Shown piece by piece: positions 1 to 6,709 of a DNA stretch of 25,266 nt. The position numbers were made by a program, and so were the translations under genes. The number at the start of each line of letters is the position of its first letter. Position 1 is the stretch's first letter. The stretch is from a virus, in the IMG/VR virus record IMGVR_UViG_3300021376_000318, positions 1 through 25,266 of that record, one strand, 5' to 3'. The notes under the pieces were generated by a model. The model was not told the origin of the DNA. It saw only the letters and a program-made list of their open reading frames with translations, and did not search any database.

Positions 1-2
1 TT

Positions 3-56
3 TTAGACGTGGACTATAAACACGTTTATGAATTATGGCTCAACCCTTTTATTTAA
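3..56 (+). CDS. C-terminal end of an upstream gene (partial)
   Basis: One frame is open from the window edge to a TAA and would encode a 17-residue tail ending YELWLNPFI. The next gene begins about 70 bases later after a typical leader, so a gene ending here fits the spacing of this block. With so few residues nothing can be said about function, and a chance open frame is possible. Confidence 0.4.
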   Translation, partial: LDVDYKHVYELWLNPFI

Positions 57-127
57 GCCTTTCGGCGCGTTCCTTTAATTCGTAAACCTTTAACCCTTTA
101 ATACCTTTAACCAAAAACACAAAACAC
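57..127 (+). promoter_or_regulatory. CCTTTAA-rich leader before the first complete gene
   Basis: This gap contains a TTTCGGCGCG word and then a run of CCTTTAA/TTTAACC units, followed by an A- and C-rich stretch directly before the ATG. The last part, TTTAACCAAAAACACAAAAC, recurs exactly before the amidoligase gene. There is no Shine-Dalgarno sequence and no clear TAnnTTTG box. It is probably a translational leader, possibly with a processing or regulatory role (inference). Confidence 0.45.
106..125 (+). repeat. 20-bp direct repeat, copy 1
   Basis: The 20-mer TTTAACCAAAAACACAAAAC sits just before the start codon of the 88-residue gene and is repeated without mismatch at 551-570 before the amidoligase. 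Both copies lie at the same distance from their start codons within one base, so they probably act in translation initiation. Confidence 0.8.
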
Positions 128-394
128 ATGAAAACCTACACCATAGGCAACAAACCAATACCAAAAACTTGGCGTTACATCTCTAAAGACAAGAATCAAA
201 AGGCAAGTAGAGTTTTTGCCAAAGTGATTAGTAAATTACATCCGGACTGCAAAGGAGCATATCTCCAAAGCTCTTGGCCGGTGAATTTTGAAGACGACAG
301 CAAAATAATTGAAATCGCAGGATTTAAGGTTGTTTACGCAGAATATTTGCTCCGACCAGGTACATATCTATTTTCATTCATTCAAACCCTCTAA
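128..394 (+). CDS. Hypothetical protein, 88 aa
   Basis: I do not recognise this small basic protein. It has no membrane segment or obvious motif; its middle contains HPDCKGAYLQSSWPVNFED, suggesting a compact globular fold. The ATG follows a strong leader of the type used across this block. Its stop codon lies inside the CTCTAACCCC string that begins the leader of the next gene, so the two are only 11 bases apart and are probably co-transcribed. Function unknown. Confidence 0.65.
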   Translation: MKTYTIGNKPIPKTWRYISKDKNQKASRVFAKVISKLHPDCKGAYLQSSWPVNFEDDSKIIEIAGFKVVYAEYLLRPGTYLFSFIQTL

Positions 395-405
395 CCCCTT
401 TAACC

Positions 406-546
406 ATGTTCAATTTACAAAAAGAAACCCAAAGAATCAAGGCAGCAAAGCGCCGGGACACTATCAATGGCATTATTCTAGGCCTTGGGATTATTTGCGC
501 GGGCTTTTGCTCTTCAGTTTTACTTATTACGTTTTTTAACCTTTAA
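406..546 (+). CDS. Small membrane protein, 46 aa
   Basis: The frame begins MFNLQKETQRIKAAKRRD, a charged cytoplasmic-like head with several Arg/Lys, followed by one long hydrophobic helix (about residues 21-45, GIILGLGIICAGF onward). It is preceded by CCCCTTTAACC and ends in CTTTAA, both typical of genes in this block, which supports it over the competing frame that extends the downstream gene. The positive head predicts an N-in topology. No family is recognisable. Confidence 0.6.
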   Translation: MFNLQKETQRIKAAKRRDTINGIILGLGIICAGFCSSVLLITFFNL

Positions 547-550
547 TCCG

Positions 551-570
551 TTTAACCAAAAACACAAAAC
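551..570 (+). repeat. 20-bp direct repeat, copy 2, in the amidoligase leader
   Basis: This is an exact copy of the 20-mer at 106-125. It ends one base before the ATG of the amidoligase gene. The exact conservation contrasts with the looser CCTTTAA leaders elsewhere. Confidence 0.8.
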
Positions 571-571
571 C

Positions 572-1801
572 ATGCTTAGAGAAATGTACTCCTATTGGCG
601 GGAGCAAAAGCCAACAGACACCTTTCGTGATTTTTACGAAGAGGTAAAAAACGATTGGGACGAACTTTATCCAAGTCTCAAAGATGGCAATTTAACCCTT
701 AGAGAATATTCCTATGGCGAATATCTTAGGCACGATGGCCGGCTTTGGAGTAGTGAACGCTACTGCACAACTATGAAAGGCACATTCGCCCATACAGGCG
801 ACGTATATTGGTGCGAATATTATGACGATTACACCGATGAGGTCTATACGGTTTACATTGGCAGGAGCGAGCGTCGATATTCAATGTCGGGCATTGAGCG
901 GTATGAGCAAAGAAACGAAAGCCTATACGAATATAGGGGCGAATTCTATGACCATGATGCACTATCTAGGCACGACCTTGTGATAATGTACAATGGCAAC
1001 ATTGAAGAATCAGACGTTGCCTATTACCACGAATCTGACGGCCAATACTACTACGAGCCAGAAGAAGAAGAGGAAGAACACACTAGGGATTATCATACTT
1101 ATCGCAACCAAGAGAAAATAATCTTTAGCAAAGCTCCTCAGTTTTTTATTGGCATAGAGGTTGAAAAAGAAGACCAAGACGTAAAGGAATCTATACCAAT
1201 AGATGACTTTGAAGACCAATGCCCAGGCTACAAGAAAGAACGAGACGGCTCACTAGACAGCACTTCGGGCTTTGAGATGGTTACACCTCCATACGAACTT
1301 GTCCCTGATAAGATTATGGAGCATATCAAGGCAAATAAAGTTCTTGTTGACCATTTTAACGCCGAACATTCTCTAAGCTGTGGTGGGCATGTTAACTTGT
1401 CGGAGGAAGGTCTTTCGGGCGAGGAATTATTCTCAAAACTCAAAGGATACAATCCCCTGCTCTACGCCCTATACTACAAGCGAATAGATAAAAGCTACTG
1501 CAAAGGCAAGAGCAACCATGACCTAAAAAGCGAGAACGAAAAATACCAAGCCGTAAAAATACACAATAATAGAATTGAGTATAGGCTTGTCTCCGCTGTG
1601 CATGACCTCAACACCTTAGAATGGAGGCTCAAGCTATTTGAATTGATAACCAAATATCCAACAGCATGCCCAAAGGTTGCATTTTACTTTGTGCATACTA
1701 AACTCAAAAAACACCTTAAAAAAATGTACCCTGATACCTTCGACACCTTAGTAGAACGTATCATATCTATGACCGATAAATTTGAACAAGTAAAACTATA
1801 A
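572..1801 (+). CDS. Amidoligase family enzyme (COOH-NH2 ligase, glutamine-synthetase-like fold)
   Basis: This 409-residue protein has family hallmarks in order: IGIEVEKED (about 193-201), ERDGSLDS (223-230), FEMVTPPY (234-241), CGGHVNLS (270-277) and IEYRL (335-339). Enzymes of this family are predicted to ligate amines to carboxylates using ATP, for example on peptides or cell-wall precursors. The N-terminal 190 residues are very rich in Tyr, Asp and Glu, with loose repeats such as GDVYWCEYYDD and GEFYDHDAL that resemble zinc-ribbon repeats that have lost most cysteines (inference). I chose the ATG after the conserved leader; a longer frame starting at 485 would swallow the upstream membrane-protein gene. 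The next gene, a glutaminase-type amidotransferase, starts four bases after the stop and could supply ammonia. Confidence 0.85.
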   Translation: MLREMYSYWREQKPTDTFRDFYEEVKNDWDELYPSLKDGNLTLREYSYGEYLRHDGRLWSSERYCTTMKGTFAHTGDVYWCEYYDDYTDEVYTVYIGRSERRYSMSGIERYEQRNESLYEYRGEFYDHDALSRHDLVIMYNGNIEESDVAYYHESDGQYYYEPEEEEEEHTRDYHTYRNQEKIIFSKAPQFFIGIEVEKEDQDVKESIPIDDFEDQCPGYKKERDGSLDSTSGFEMVTPPYELVPDKIMEHIKANKVLVDHFNAEHSLSCGGHVNLSEEGLSGEELFSKLKGYNPLLYALYYKRIDKSYCKGKSNHDLKSENEKYQAVKIHNNRIEYRLVSAVHDLNTLEWRLKLFELITKYPTACPKVAFYFVHTKLKKHLKKMYPDTFDTLVERIISMTDKFEQVKL

Positions 1802-1805
1802 AACC

Positions 1806-2591
1806 ATGTGCATCGCAATCTTAAACACCTCAAAACAACTCCCAGACAACTACATTAAGAACTCTTGGGACAATAACAACCAAGGCGCTGGCCTACTATG
1901 GCAAGATGCCGGCATGCTCCATACCTACAAGACATTCTCTTACAAGGAATTTCTTAAAAAGTACAAGCAGGTACGCAAGGCAACCAAAGGCAAGGTAGTT
2001 CTTCACTTTAGAATAGCTACCTCAGGCTATAAAGGGCTAGAAAATCTACACCCTTTCCTTGTCAACGAGCATCTAGGCTTCGTACACAATGGCGTTATTG
2101 ATGGGCTAGGCAACATGCAACACTCAGACACCTACCGGTTCAACGAAATGCTCAAAGACCTGCCGAATAATTTTCTAGAGTCCGCAACCATTCGGGAATT
2201 TATCTCTAGCTATATTGGGTATTCAAAACTAGTGTTCTTATCCTCAGGCAATACCCATACCATAATCAACGAAGATATGGGGCACTGGGTGGGCGATGAT
2301 TGGTTCAGCAATACCTCCTACCAACATTACAACGATTATGTGTGGGCAGGCAACACAAAGGTGAGCAAGAAAAACCAGTCAACACTATTCGATGATGAGA
2401 TAGACGAAATTGCAGGCAAAATAAGTTATTGGTTTGATGATGTTTCTGCAAGAGAGGTTCAAAGGTTTGTTGACCTTACTGGTTGTGGCTTTTATCAACT
2501 ATTGGAAGAGATAGAATTATGGTGTGGCCACTATAAAACCTACTCTCTCATAGAAGTCAATGACGCTATCGAATCTAATTTTGTAATGTAA
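1806..2591 (+). CDS. Class II glutamine amidotransferase (Ntn-hydrolase glutaminase domain)
   Basis: The protein starts MCIAILN, so removal of Met would expose Cys2 as the N-terminal nucleophile of GAT-II enzymes. Further family features are NNNQGAGLLW (about 24-32), HFRIATSG (67-74) and FVHNG (92-96). These are the glutamine-binding and oxyanion parts of the fold. At 261 residues it is a stand-alone glutaminase domain plus a short C-terminal region of unknown role, with no fused synthetase or isomerase. It is tightly linked to the amidoligase, a pairing predicted in published genome-context work on phage peptide-modifying systems. It probably releases ammonia from glutamine for that ligase (inference). 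Confidence 0.88.
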   Translation: MCIAILNTSKQLPDNYIKNSWDNNNQGAGLLWQDAGMLHTYKTFSYKEFLKKYKQVRKATKGKVVLHFRIATSGYKGLENLHPFLVNEHLGFVHNGVIDGLGNMQHSDTYRFNEMLKDLPNNFLESATIREFISSYIGYSKLVFLSSGNTHTIINEDMGHWVGDDWFSNTSYQHYNDYVWAGNTKVSKKNQSTLFDDEIDEIAGKISYWFDDVSAREVQRFVDLTGCGFYQLLEEIELWCGHYKTYSLIEVNDAIESNFVM

Positions 2592-2598
2592 TCCCTTC

Positions 2599-2622
2599 GG
2601 CGCCGGCCTAAAAACCGGCGCT
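2599..2622 (+). terminator. GC-rich intergenic hairpin, copy 1
   Basis: GCGCCGG, loop CCTAAAAA, CCGGCGC gives a perfect 7-bp stem plus a G-T closing pair. The downstream sequence TATCTTAATCC is only weakly T-rich, so it may be an attenuator, RNA-processing or stability element rather than a full terminator. Nearly identical copies follow the next two larger genes. Confidence 0.65.
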
Positions 2623-2639
2623 ATCTTAATCCTTAACCT

Positions 2640-2786
2640 ATGAAAAAACTAACTATTGCCTTCGGCCTGCTAGGTCTAGCCTTCGGCGCCCTACTCCTTC
2701 ACCACAGCCAGGACATCATCATCACTGTGCTAGGCGTGGCAACTATTTTGCTCTCTATTTTAACCCTTAAAAACTATAAACTTTAA
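2640..2786 (+). CDS. Small two-helix membrane protein, 48 aa
   Basis: The reading frame MKKLTIAFGLLGLAFGALLL continues through a short polar turn (HHSQD) into a second hydrophobic helix and ends KNYKL. This is a helical hairpin, or a signal-like first helix with a second anchor. Its stop is in CTTTAACCC, the leader of the next gene, as for other genes here. It contains TTCGGCC and TTCGGCG words in the first helix codons. Function unknown; tiny phage membrane proteins often act in superinfection exclusion or lysis control, but nothing here shows that. Confidence 0.6.
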   Translation: MKKLTIAFGLLGLAFGALLLHHSQDIIITVLGVATILLSILTLKNYKL

Positions 2787-2805
2787 CCCTTTAATTCTAA
2801 ACACT

Positions 2806-3354
2806 ATGAACACTACCCAAATGACAGATGAACAGGCTAAAATTATAGCCCTTCATCAACACCTCGGCACAGAGTTTTTTATCCTGGAAGATGAAGATTA
2901 TTTCTACATCTTTGAGGGAGACGAAGACGAAGCCAGGGAGGATTTTGAAAACGAAGTTGATGGGACAGACGATCCCCCAACAGACTGCAATTTTATTATC
3001 TATTGCCAGAATAATCTAACAGAGCTTGAGCTTGATGACGACTATCTGGTGCTAACAGATGAAGAGGCAGACGAAAGAGCCAAAGAGTATATTTTGGATT
3101 CTTTGTGGGCTTTTACCCCTAACTTTCTAAGTTCGGCAACTGGAGTGCATGAAGATGTTTTTATTGCCATACAAGACAACGGCAAATATGAAGGCAACAA
3201 CGATGCTATCCTTTCCCTAGTTGATGATGAAGACGGGCTGGCAGAAGAGGCTATCCAGTGGGATGGCAGAGGACACTTTCTCTCTCACTATGACGGCGAC
3301 GAGAATGAAGAAACCGTTAACGGAGTTACTTACTTTATCTATCGTCAAAATTAA
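2806..3354 (+). CDS. Acidic conserved phage-type protein, 182 aa
   Basis: The protein is strongly acidic, with clusters such as EDEDYFYIFEGDEDEARED near the N-terminus. The C-terminal half has a more ordered pattern: LTDEEADERAKEYILDSLWA, EDVFIAIQDNGKYEGNNDAI, and GRGHFLSHYDGDENE. I recall similar strings in uncharacterised phage and plasmid proteins but cannot name a family. The charge could suit DNA mimicry or binding of a basic partner, which is speculation. It is flanked by two copies of the GC-rich hairpin and preceded by a CCCTTTAATT leader. Confidence 0.8.
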   Translation: MNTTQMTDEQAKIIALHQHLGTEFFILEDEDYFYIFEGDEDEAREDFENEVDGTDDPPTDCNFIIYCQNNLTELELDDDYLVLTDEEADERAKEYILDSLWAFTPNFLSSATGVHEDVFIAIQDNGKYEGNNDAILSLVDDEDGLAEEAIQWDGRGHFLSHYDGDENEETVNGVTYFIYRQN

Positions 3355-3361
3355 CCCTTTC

Positions 3362-3385
3362 GGCGCCGGCCTAAAAACCGGCGCT
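3362..3385 (+). terminator. GC-rich intergenic hairpin, copy 2
   Basis: Same stem and loop as copy 1 (GCGCCGG, CCTAAAAA, CCGGCGC), directly followed by TCTTTT, so this copy looks most like an intrinsic terminator. It lies eight bases after the stop of the acidic protein and upstream of the clamp leader. Confidence 0.7.
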
Positions 3386-3423
3386 CTTTTACAAACCCTT
3401 TAACCCTTTAATCCTTTAACACT
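3386..3423 (+). promoter_or_regulatory. Tandem CCTTTAA leader of the clamp gene
   Basis: Three near-perfect units, AACCCTTT, AACCCTTT and AATCCTTT, precede AACACTATG. This is the clearest tandem form of the leader motif seen before most genes of the left block. No Shine-Dalgarno sequence is present; an A is at -3, as is common for Bacteroidetes starts. Confidence 0.5.
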
Positions 3424-4653
3424 ATGAACATTCAAATTGTAACCTACTCGGAGAAAGCCATCAAAATATATGGCGACACCAAACCCCTAAAAGAACAGCT
3501 GAAAAGCCTAGGGGCAAAGTATAACCCCTATCTTAAGGGCGGCCCAGGCTGGATCGCCTCAAAGACAAAGGAAGTGGAGATACGCGCTGTAATTAGTAAC
3601 CCTCAGCCCGTTACCTTGGCAAACGTGGAAGTTGTTTCGGCGCCCATCTATGCGCCACCAACACCACAGGAACCAGCGCCACCTATCCCAGCGCCACCAG
3701 CGCCACCCAAACCAGCGCCCAAACCCTCAACCATAACGGCAAAGGAATTGCTCAGGGTATTGCCGGCGAATAAATCAGTGCCTTACATCTGGTTTAACCA
3801 GGGCAATATGCACTACCTTAGTAATCGCGGCTCGGTTGTCCTGCAAGGCACAAACCTGCCAGACTGTGCCCTCGATGCAAGCTACATAAAAGCAAACGGC
3901 CTGCCGGTTAGTATTGACTCAGGCTTCGCCACCTTTACCAATGGGATAAAAGCCAAGACCTCAGATAATGATAACGTGCCAACACCCCTAGAGGCTGATG
4001 AGCTTATCTTATCAGTGCCTCAGACAGATTGCTCAGGGATTATTCCTTACCTAGGGAAAGATGAGCGAAGGGAAGCTATGACAGGCGTTTATTTTGATGG
4101 GGAGAATATGGTAGGGACAGATGCCCATAGGCTTAGAGTCATTTCGGCGCCCTCGGAAGGCTCGGCAATACTATGCAAAGAGGTTGCCACCCTACTCAAA
4201 TACTCTGGGGCTAAAGCCTACAAGAACGGCAGGGTTGAACTTGATGGCGTGGTAATTGACAAAGGGGTAATTGATGCCAGATACCCAGACTATAAATGTG
4301 TAATCCCCAAAATAGAGGGCATGGCCAACACAATTTTTGTGCAGGATAAAAAGACCTTCATTGGCTTTGCAGAGACCGCCGCAAAGATTAACACCTCAAC
4401 CAGGGCTGTTAAGCTAACCCTCAAAGATGGCAACCTAAATATCTATGCCTCAGATATTGACACAGGGGCAGAGGTCAGCTTTGATATGCCTGCCTCTGGA
4501 AATGATTGCTATGTGGCGTACAATGGCAGACTATTAGCCGAGTGCCTTAAAAGCATTGAAGGCAGCTCCTTTAGCCTGCACTTTGAAAACGCAAACAGGC
4601 CATCACTTATCAATGATGAGACTGTGCTTATCATGCCTGTAATGATTGATTAA
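3424..4653 (+). CDS. DNA polymerase III beta-like sliding clamp with an N-terminal extra module
   Basis: The 409-residue protein has three parts. Residues 1-58 form a small module containing KSLGAKYNPYLKGGPGWIAS, a pattern I associate with short DNA-linked modules in phage proteins. Residues 72-102 are a Pro/Ala-rich flexible linker. From about 105 the sequence is DnaN-like: MTGVYFDGENMVGTDAHRLR (220-239) matches the domain II signature, DARYPDYKCVIP the interdomain segment, and YNGRLLAECLK with the C-terminal VLIMPVMID match domain III. The clamp part, about 305 residues, is shorter than the usual 365 or so, so domain I may be reduced. It should form a ring on DNA that tethers replication or repair proteins. 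A second, divergent clamp-like gene lies at 15930-16979. Confidence 0.87.
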   Translation: MNIQIVTYSEKAIKIYGDTKPLKEQLKSLGAKYNPYLKGGPGWIASKTKEVEIRAVISNPQPVTLANVEVVSAPIYAPPTPQEPAPPIPAPPAPPKPAPKPSTITAKELLRVLPANKSVPYIWFNQGNMHYLSNRGSVVLQGTNLPDCALDASYIKANGLPVSIDSGFATFTNGIKAKTSDNDNVPTPLEADELILSVPQTDCSGIIPYLGKDERREAMTGVYFDGENMVGTDAHRLRVISAPSEGSAILCKEVATLLKYSGAKAYKNGRVELDGVVIDKGVIDARYPDYKCVIPKIEGMANTIFVQDKKTFIGFAETAAKINTSTRAVKLTLKDGNLNIYASDIDTGAEVSFDMPASGNDCYVAYNGRLLAECLKSIEGSSFSLHFENANRPSLINDETVLIMPVMID

Positions 4654-4663
4654 ATAACCTTTC

Positions 4664-4685
4664 GGCCCGGCCTAAAAACCGGGCC
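4664..4685 (+). terminator. GC-rich intergenic hairpin, copy 3, with compensatory changes
   Basis: The stem is GGCCCGG with CCGGGCC around the same CCTAAAAA loop. Relative to copies 1 and 2, two adjacent base pairs are swapped on both arms, so pairing is kept while sequence changes. It is followed by AACTTTAACCCTTTAATAATT, the leader of the next gene, and not by a strong T-run. Confidence 0.68.
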
Positions 4686-4713
4686 AACTTTAACCCTTTA
4701 ATAATTAAACACT
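4686..4713 (+). promoter_or_regulatory. CCTTTAA leader after hairpin 3
   Basis: Contains TTTAACCCTTTAATAATT followed by AAACACTATG. It repeats the hairpin-then-leader arrangement seen before the clamp gene. Confidence 0.4.
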
Positions 4714-5103
4714 ATGAAAAAAATTGTAAATGACTTTATCTGGTTAATTGTAACCGACAAAGCAAAAGAAATCTTTAGCGCTGACTTATTCCAGCTCTAC
4801 ACCCTGCACGATGATGGCAGCGAGGCTTTGATTGAAACCTTTGAAGACCTTAACGAAGCCCTAGAGAATGGCCTGGAGATTGGCGTTGAGGTTGGGCGCA
4901 TATCTACGGAAAAAGCAAAGTTAACTCTTGAATCAAGGGGATATTTCACCAAGAATCTTTGGCACATTGATGATGTTAGAACTCACGATGAAACCCTGAC
5001 AGATGATGAGTGCATGGAGGTGCTTAATGAGGTTATGACATCCCCATACATCATGGAATCAATCAACGAGCAAATCGAATACACACTAAACGAAAACCTT
5101 TAA
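4714..5103 (+). CDS. Hypothetical protein, 129 aa
   Basis: An acidic soluble protein beginning MKKIVNDFIWLIVTDKAKEI. It has no transmembrane segment or catalytic motif that I recognise. The pattern LWHIDDVRTHDETLTDDECM in the second half resembles small phage proteins of unknown function. It ends in NENL with the stop inside CTTTAACACT, and the next gene starts four bases later, so the two are almost certainly translated from one message. Confidence 0.7.
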   Translation: MKKIVNDFIWLIVTDKAKEIFSADLFQLYTLHDDGSEALIETFEDLNEALENGLEIGVEVGRISTEKAKLTLESRGYFTKNLWHIDDVRTHDETLTDDECMEVLNEVMTSPYIMESINEQIEYTLNENL

Positions 5104-5107
5104 CACT

Positions 5108-5377
5108 ATGTACCCTCTCTTTTTAACCCGTTTCAATGGGCGCTTTTATAGGGCGCTCATCACAAAGGACTTTGTGTTCTACGTTAACTTCCAAGAAGGC
5201 GATGAGAATGGCTCCTGCGAAATGTATAACCGAGATATGGAACTTATCTCCGACAACTACTTTGCAAGTGTAGGCTTATTCGATGAGCTGGCAACCGGCA
5301 AATGGGAGTACATCTCACCCACCATGAAACAAAACTACAAACTAGCAAAGGCCAATGGATGCTTTGAAAACCTTTAA
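5108..5377 (+). CDS. Hypothetical protein, 89 aa
   Basis: Begins MYPLFLTRFNGRFYRALITK and is rich in aromatic residues, which suggests a small beta-rich fold. No motif identifies it. It ends in FENL with the stop inside CTTTAACCC, as does the gene before it. The minimal spacing on both sides supports a shared transcript. Confidence 0.65.
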   Translation: MYPLFLTRFNGRFYRALITKDFVFYVNFQEGDENGSCEMYNRDMELISDNYFASVGLFDELATGKWEYISPTMKQNYKLAKANGCFENL

Positions 5378-5389
5378 CCCTTATCAACC

Positions 5390-5818
5390 ATGACACCAGA
5401 AATCAAATTAAAGAAAGTCAAGACCGACTTCCCAAAGGTAAAAATCACAACCTCCAAAGCCGCCGAAGAGTTTATCCGGCGCTTCTATGCCGATGATATT
5501 GGTATTTATGAAAGCTTCTTTATGCTATTGCTTAACCGAGCCAATAGTACGATAGGCTTCGTAAAGATTAGCCAAGGCGGAGTGGCCGGCACCTATGTAG
5601 ATGTTAAGGTGATCGCCAAGTACATAGCAGAAACAATGTGCTTCGGCGTTATCCTCGCCCACAACCACCCATCTGGGAACCTCAACCCAAGCCAAAACGA
5701 CAAGGACATAACAAAAAGGATTAAAGACATGGCAGCCTTCTTTGATTGCCAAGTCCTGGACCACATTATCCTTTCCGAAGAGGGCTACTATTCATTCGCT
5801 GATAACTCTAACCTTTAA
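5390..5818 (+). CDS. radC: RadC-like JAB/MPN-domain protein
   Basis: The 142-residue protein has the JAMM metal motif: Glu41 in ESFFMLLLNR, then ILAHNHPSGNLNPSQND (about 88-104) with two His and a later Asp, and the family ending VLDHIILSEEGYYSF. This is the complete RadC JAB domain without the N-terminal helix-hairpin-helix of chromosomal RadC, a form common on Bacteroidetes plasmids and phages. The family fold is a metal-dependent protease or deubiquitinase type, but the role of RadC is unsettled; it is often linked to recombination or anti-defence regions. It shares the spacing and leader style of its neighbours. Confidence 0.92.
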   Translation: MTPEIKLKKVKTDFPKVKITTSKAAEEFIRRFYADDIGIYESFFMLLLNRANSTIGFVKISQGGVAGTYVDVKVIAKYIAETMCFGVILAHNHPSGNLNPSQNDKDITKRIKDMAAFFDCQVLDHIILSEEGYYSFADNSNL

Positions 5819-5829
5819 TAATTACAACT

Positions 5830-6441
5830 ATGCCAAATCACGTTTATTGCTTCCTAAGTTCTGACTCAGAACTATTAAAAGAAATTGCAAAGGTAGGACT
5901 GCCACAGTTCCTTTTGCCGATGCCAAAAGAACTGGCAAACACTACATCTCCAACACGAATTATTTCCGAACTTGAAAAGGAAAATGGAAAGATTGGAATA
6001 ACAAAAGAAGAAAGCCAAGAGCTTATTAAAAAGTACGGACAAGATAATTGGTATGACTGGGCGCTTGAAAATTGGGGCACAAAATGGGGCGCATACGACA
6101 ACGAAATGGATGGAGATACCTATCGTTTTACCACAGCGTGGTCTCCGGTTTCACTAAACATACTTGAGATGCTAGCCAAAATTATCCCAAACTTTACTTT
6201 TGAATGGGAAGAAGAGCAAGGTTTTGGAGCATCATTTGTTTGCGAAAACGGAGAGATTGAAGAAGTTTTGTCTTGGGATATGCCTTCATTTGAGCATATT
6301 GAAGATGAGATATGTTTTCTTGAAGAGCCTTACTCAAATGGAACAGGGCATTATGATGCGGGGTACTATTATTCATGGGACTTGCACGCATACCTTGGAG
6401 AAAATTTAGAAGACGCAAGGCTTGCTTGTAAAAACTATTAA
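5830..6441 (+). CDS. Api92-like / DUF1281 ferredoxin-fold protein
   Basis: Starts MPNHVYCF and contains LLPMPKEL, then KYGQDNWYDWALENWGTKWG (about 68-87), FTTAWSPVS and FEWEEEQGFGASF. These are hallmarks of the Api92-like family (Pfam DUF1281), found on plasmids and phages including the enterobacterial YubB type. The fold is ferredoxin-like but carries no Fe-S cysteine set here. Its biochemical role is unknown. The A+T-rich codons differ somewhat from the GC-richer clamp gene, which may mean separate acquisition (inference). Confidence 0.85.
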   Translation: MPNHVYCFLSSDSELLKEIAKVGLPQFLLPMPKELANTTSPTRIISELEKENGKIGITKEESQELIKKYGQDNWYDWALENWGTKWGAYDNEMDGDTYRFTTAWSPVSLNILEMLAKIIPNFTFEWEEEQGFGASFVCENGEIEEVLSWDMPSFEHIEDEICFLEEPYSNGTGHYDAGYYYSWDLHAYLGENLEDARLACKNY

Positions 6442-6460
6442 CCACTAACCACTATCAACC

Positions 6461-6685
6461 ATGACTTACAAAATCACAAACCAACAGCTGTTTGACAGCA
6501 AGCTAGACGATGTTAACCTTGCCGACCTTCGTGGCGGCAGGGACATTCGGGGGAAGGAAATCATCACCGGAGATGTTACCCTTGTCTTTGGTAATAACCA
6601 ATCCCAAAATTATTCCGGTTGCTTCTACTTTAAGGACTTTGAAGAGGAGTATGGCTTTGTCCTTGTTATCCCTGACAACCAGTAA
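6461..6685 (+). CDS. Hypothetical protein, 74 aa
   Basis: The frame begins MTYKITNQQLFDSKLDDVNL after the leader AACCACTATCAACC. Residues such as GDVTLVFGNNQ and YFKDFEEEYGFVLV suggest a small beta protein. No family is recognised. An overlapping frame starting at 6510 is Ser/Leu-rich and looks like a shadow. Confidence 0.65.
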   Translation: MTYKITNQQLFDSKLDDVNLADLRGGRDIRGKEIITGDVTLVFGNNQSQNYSGCFYFKDFEEEYGFVLVIPDNQ

Positions 6686-6709
6686 CTTAACCCCTATTAG
6701 TTGAAATAT

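Noticed and set aside
485-571. N-terminal extension of the amidoligase to an ATG at 485
   Set aside because: The extra 29 residues overlap the 46-aa membrane-protein gene in another frame, and the ATG at 572 follows the conserved 20-bp leader.
771-1452. Minus-strand frames of 60-75 codons under the amidoligase
   Set aside because: Compositions (His- or Val/Phe-rich) are antisense images of the Tyr/Asp-rich gene; no motif or start context.
3386-3423. CCTTTAA tandem units as an origin iteron array
   Set aside because: Too few copies in any one place and always directly before start codons; a leader role is simpler, although origin use is not excluded.
5525-6445. Minus-strand frames of 79-85 codons under the RadC-like and Api92-like genes
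   Set aside because: They lie opposite well-supported family members and have no recognisable content.
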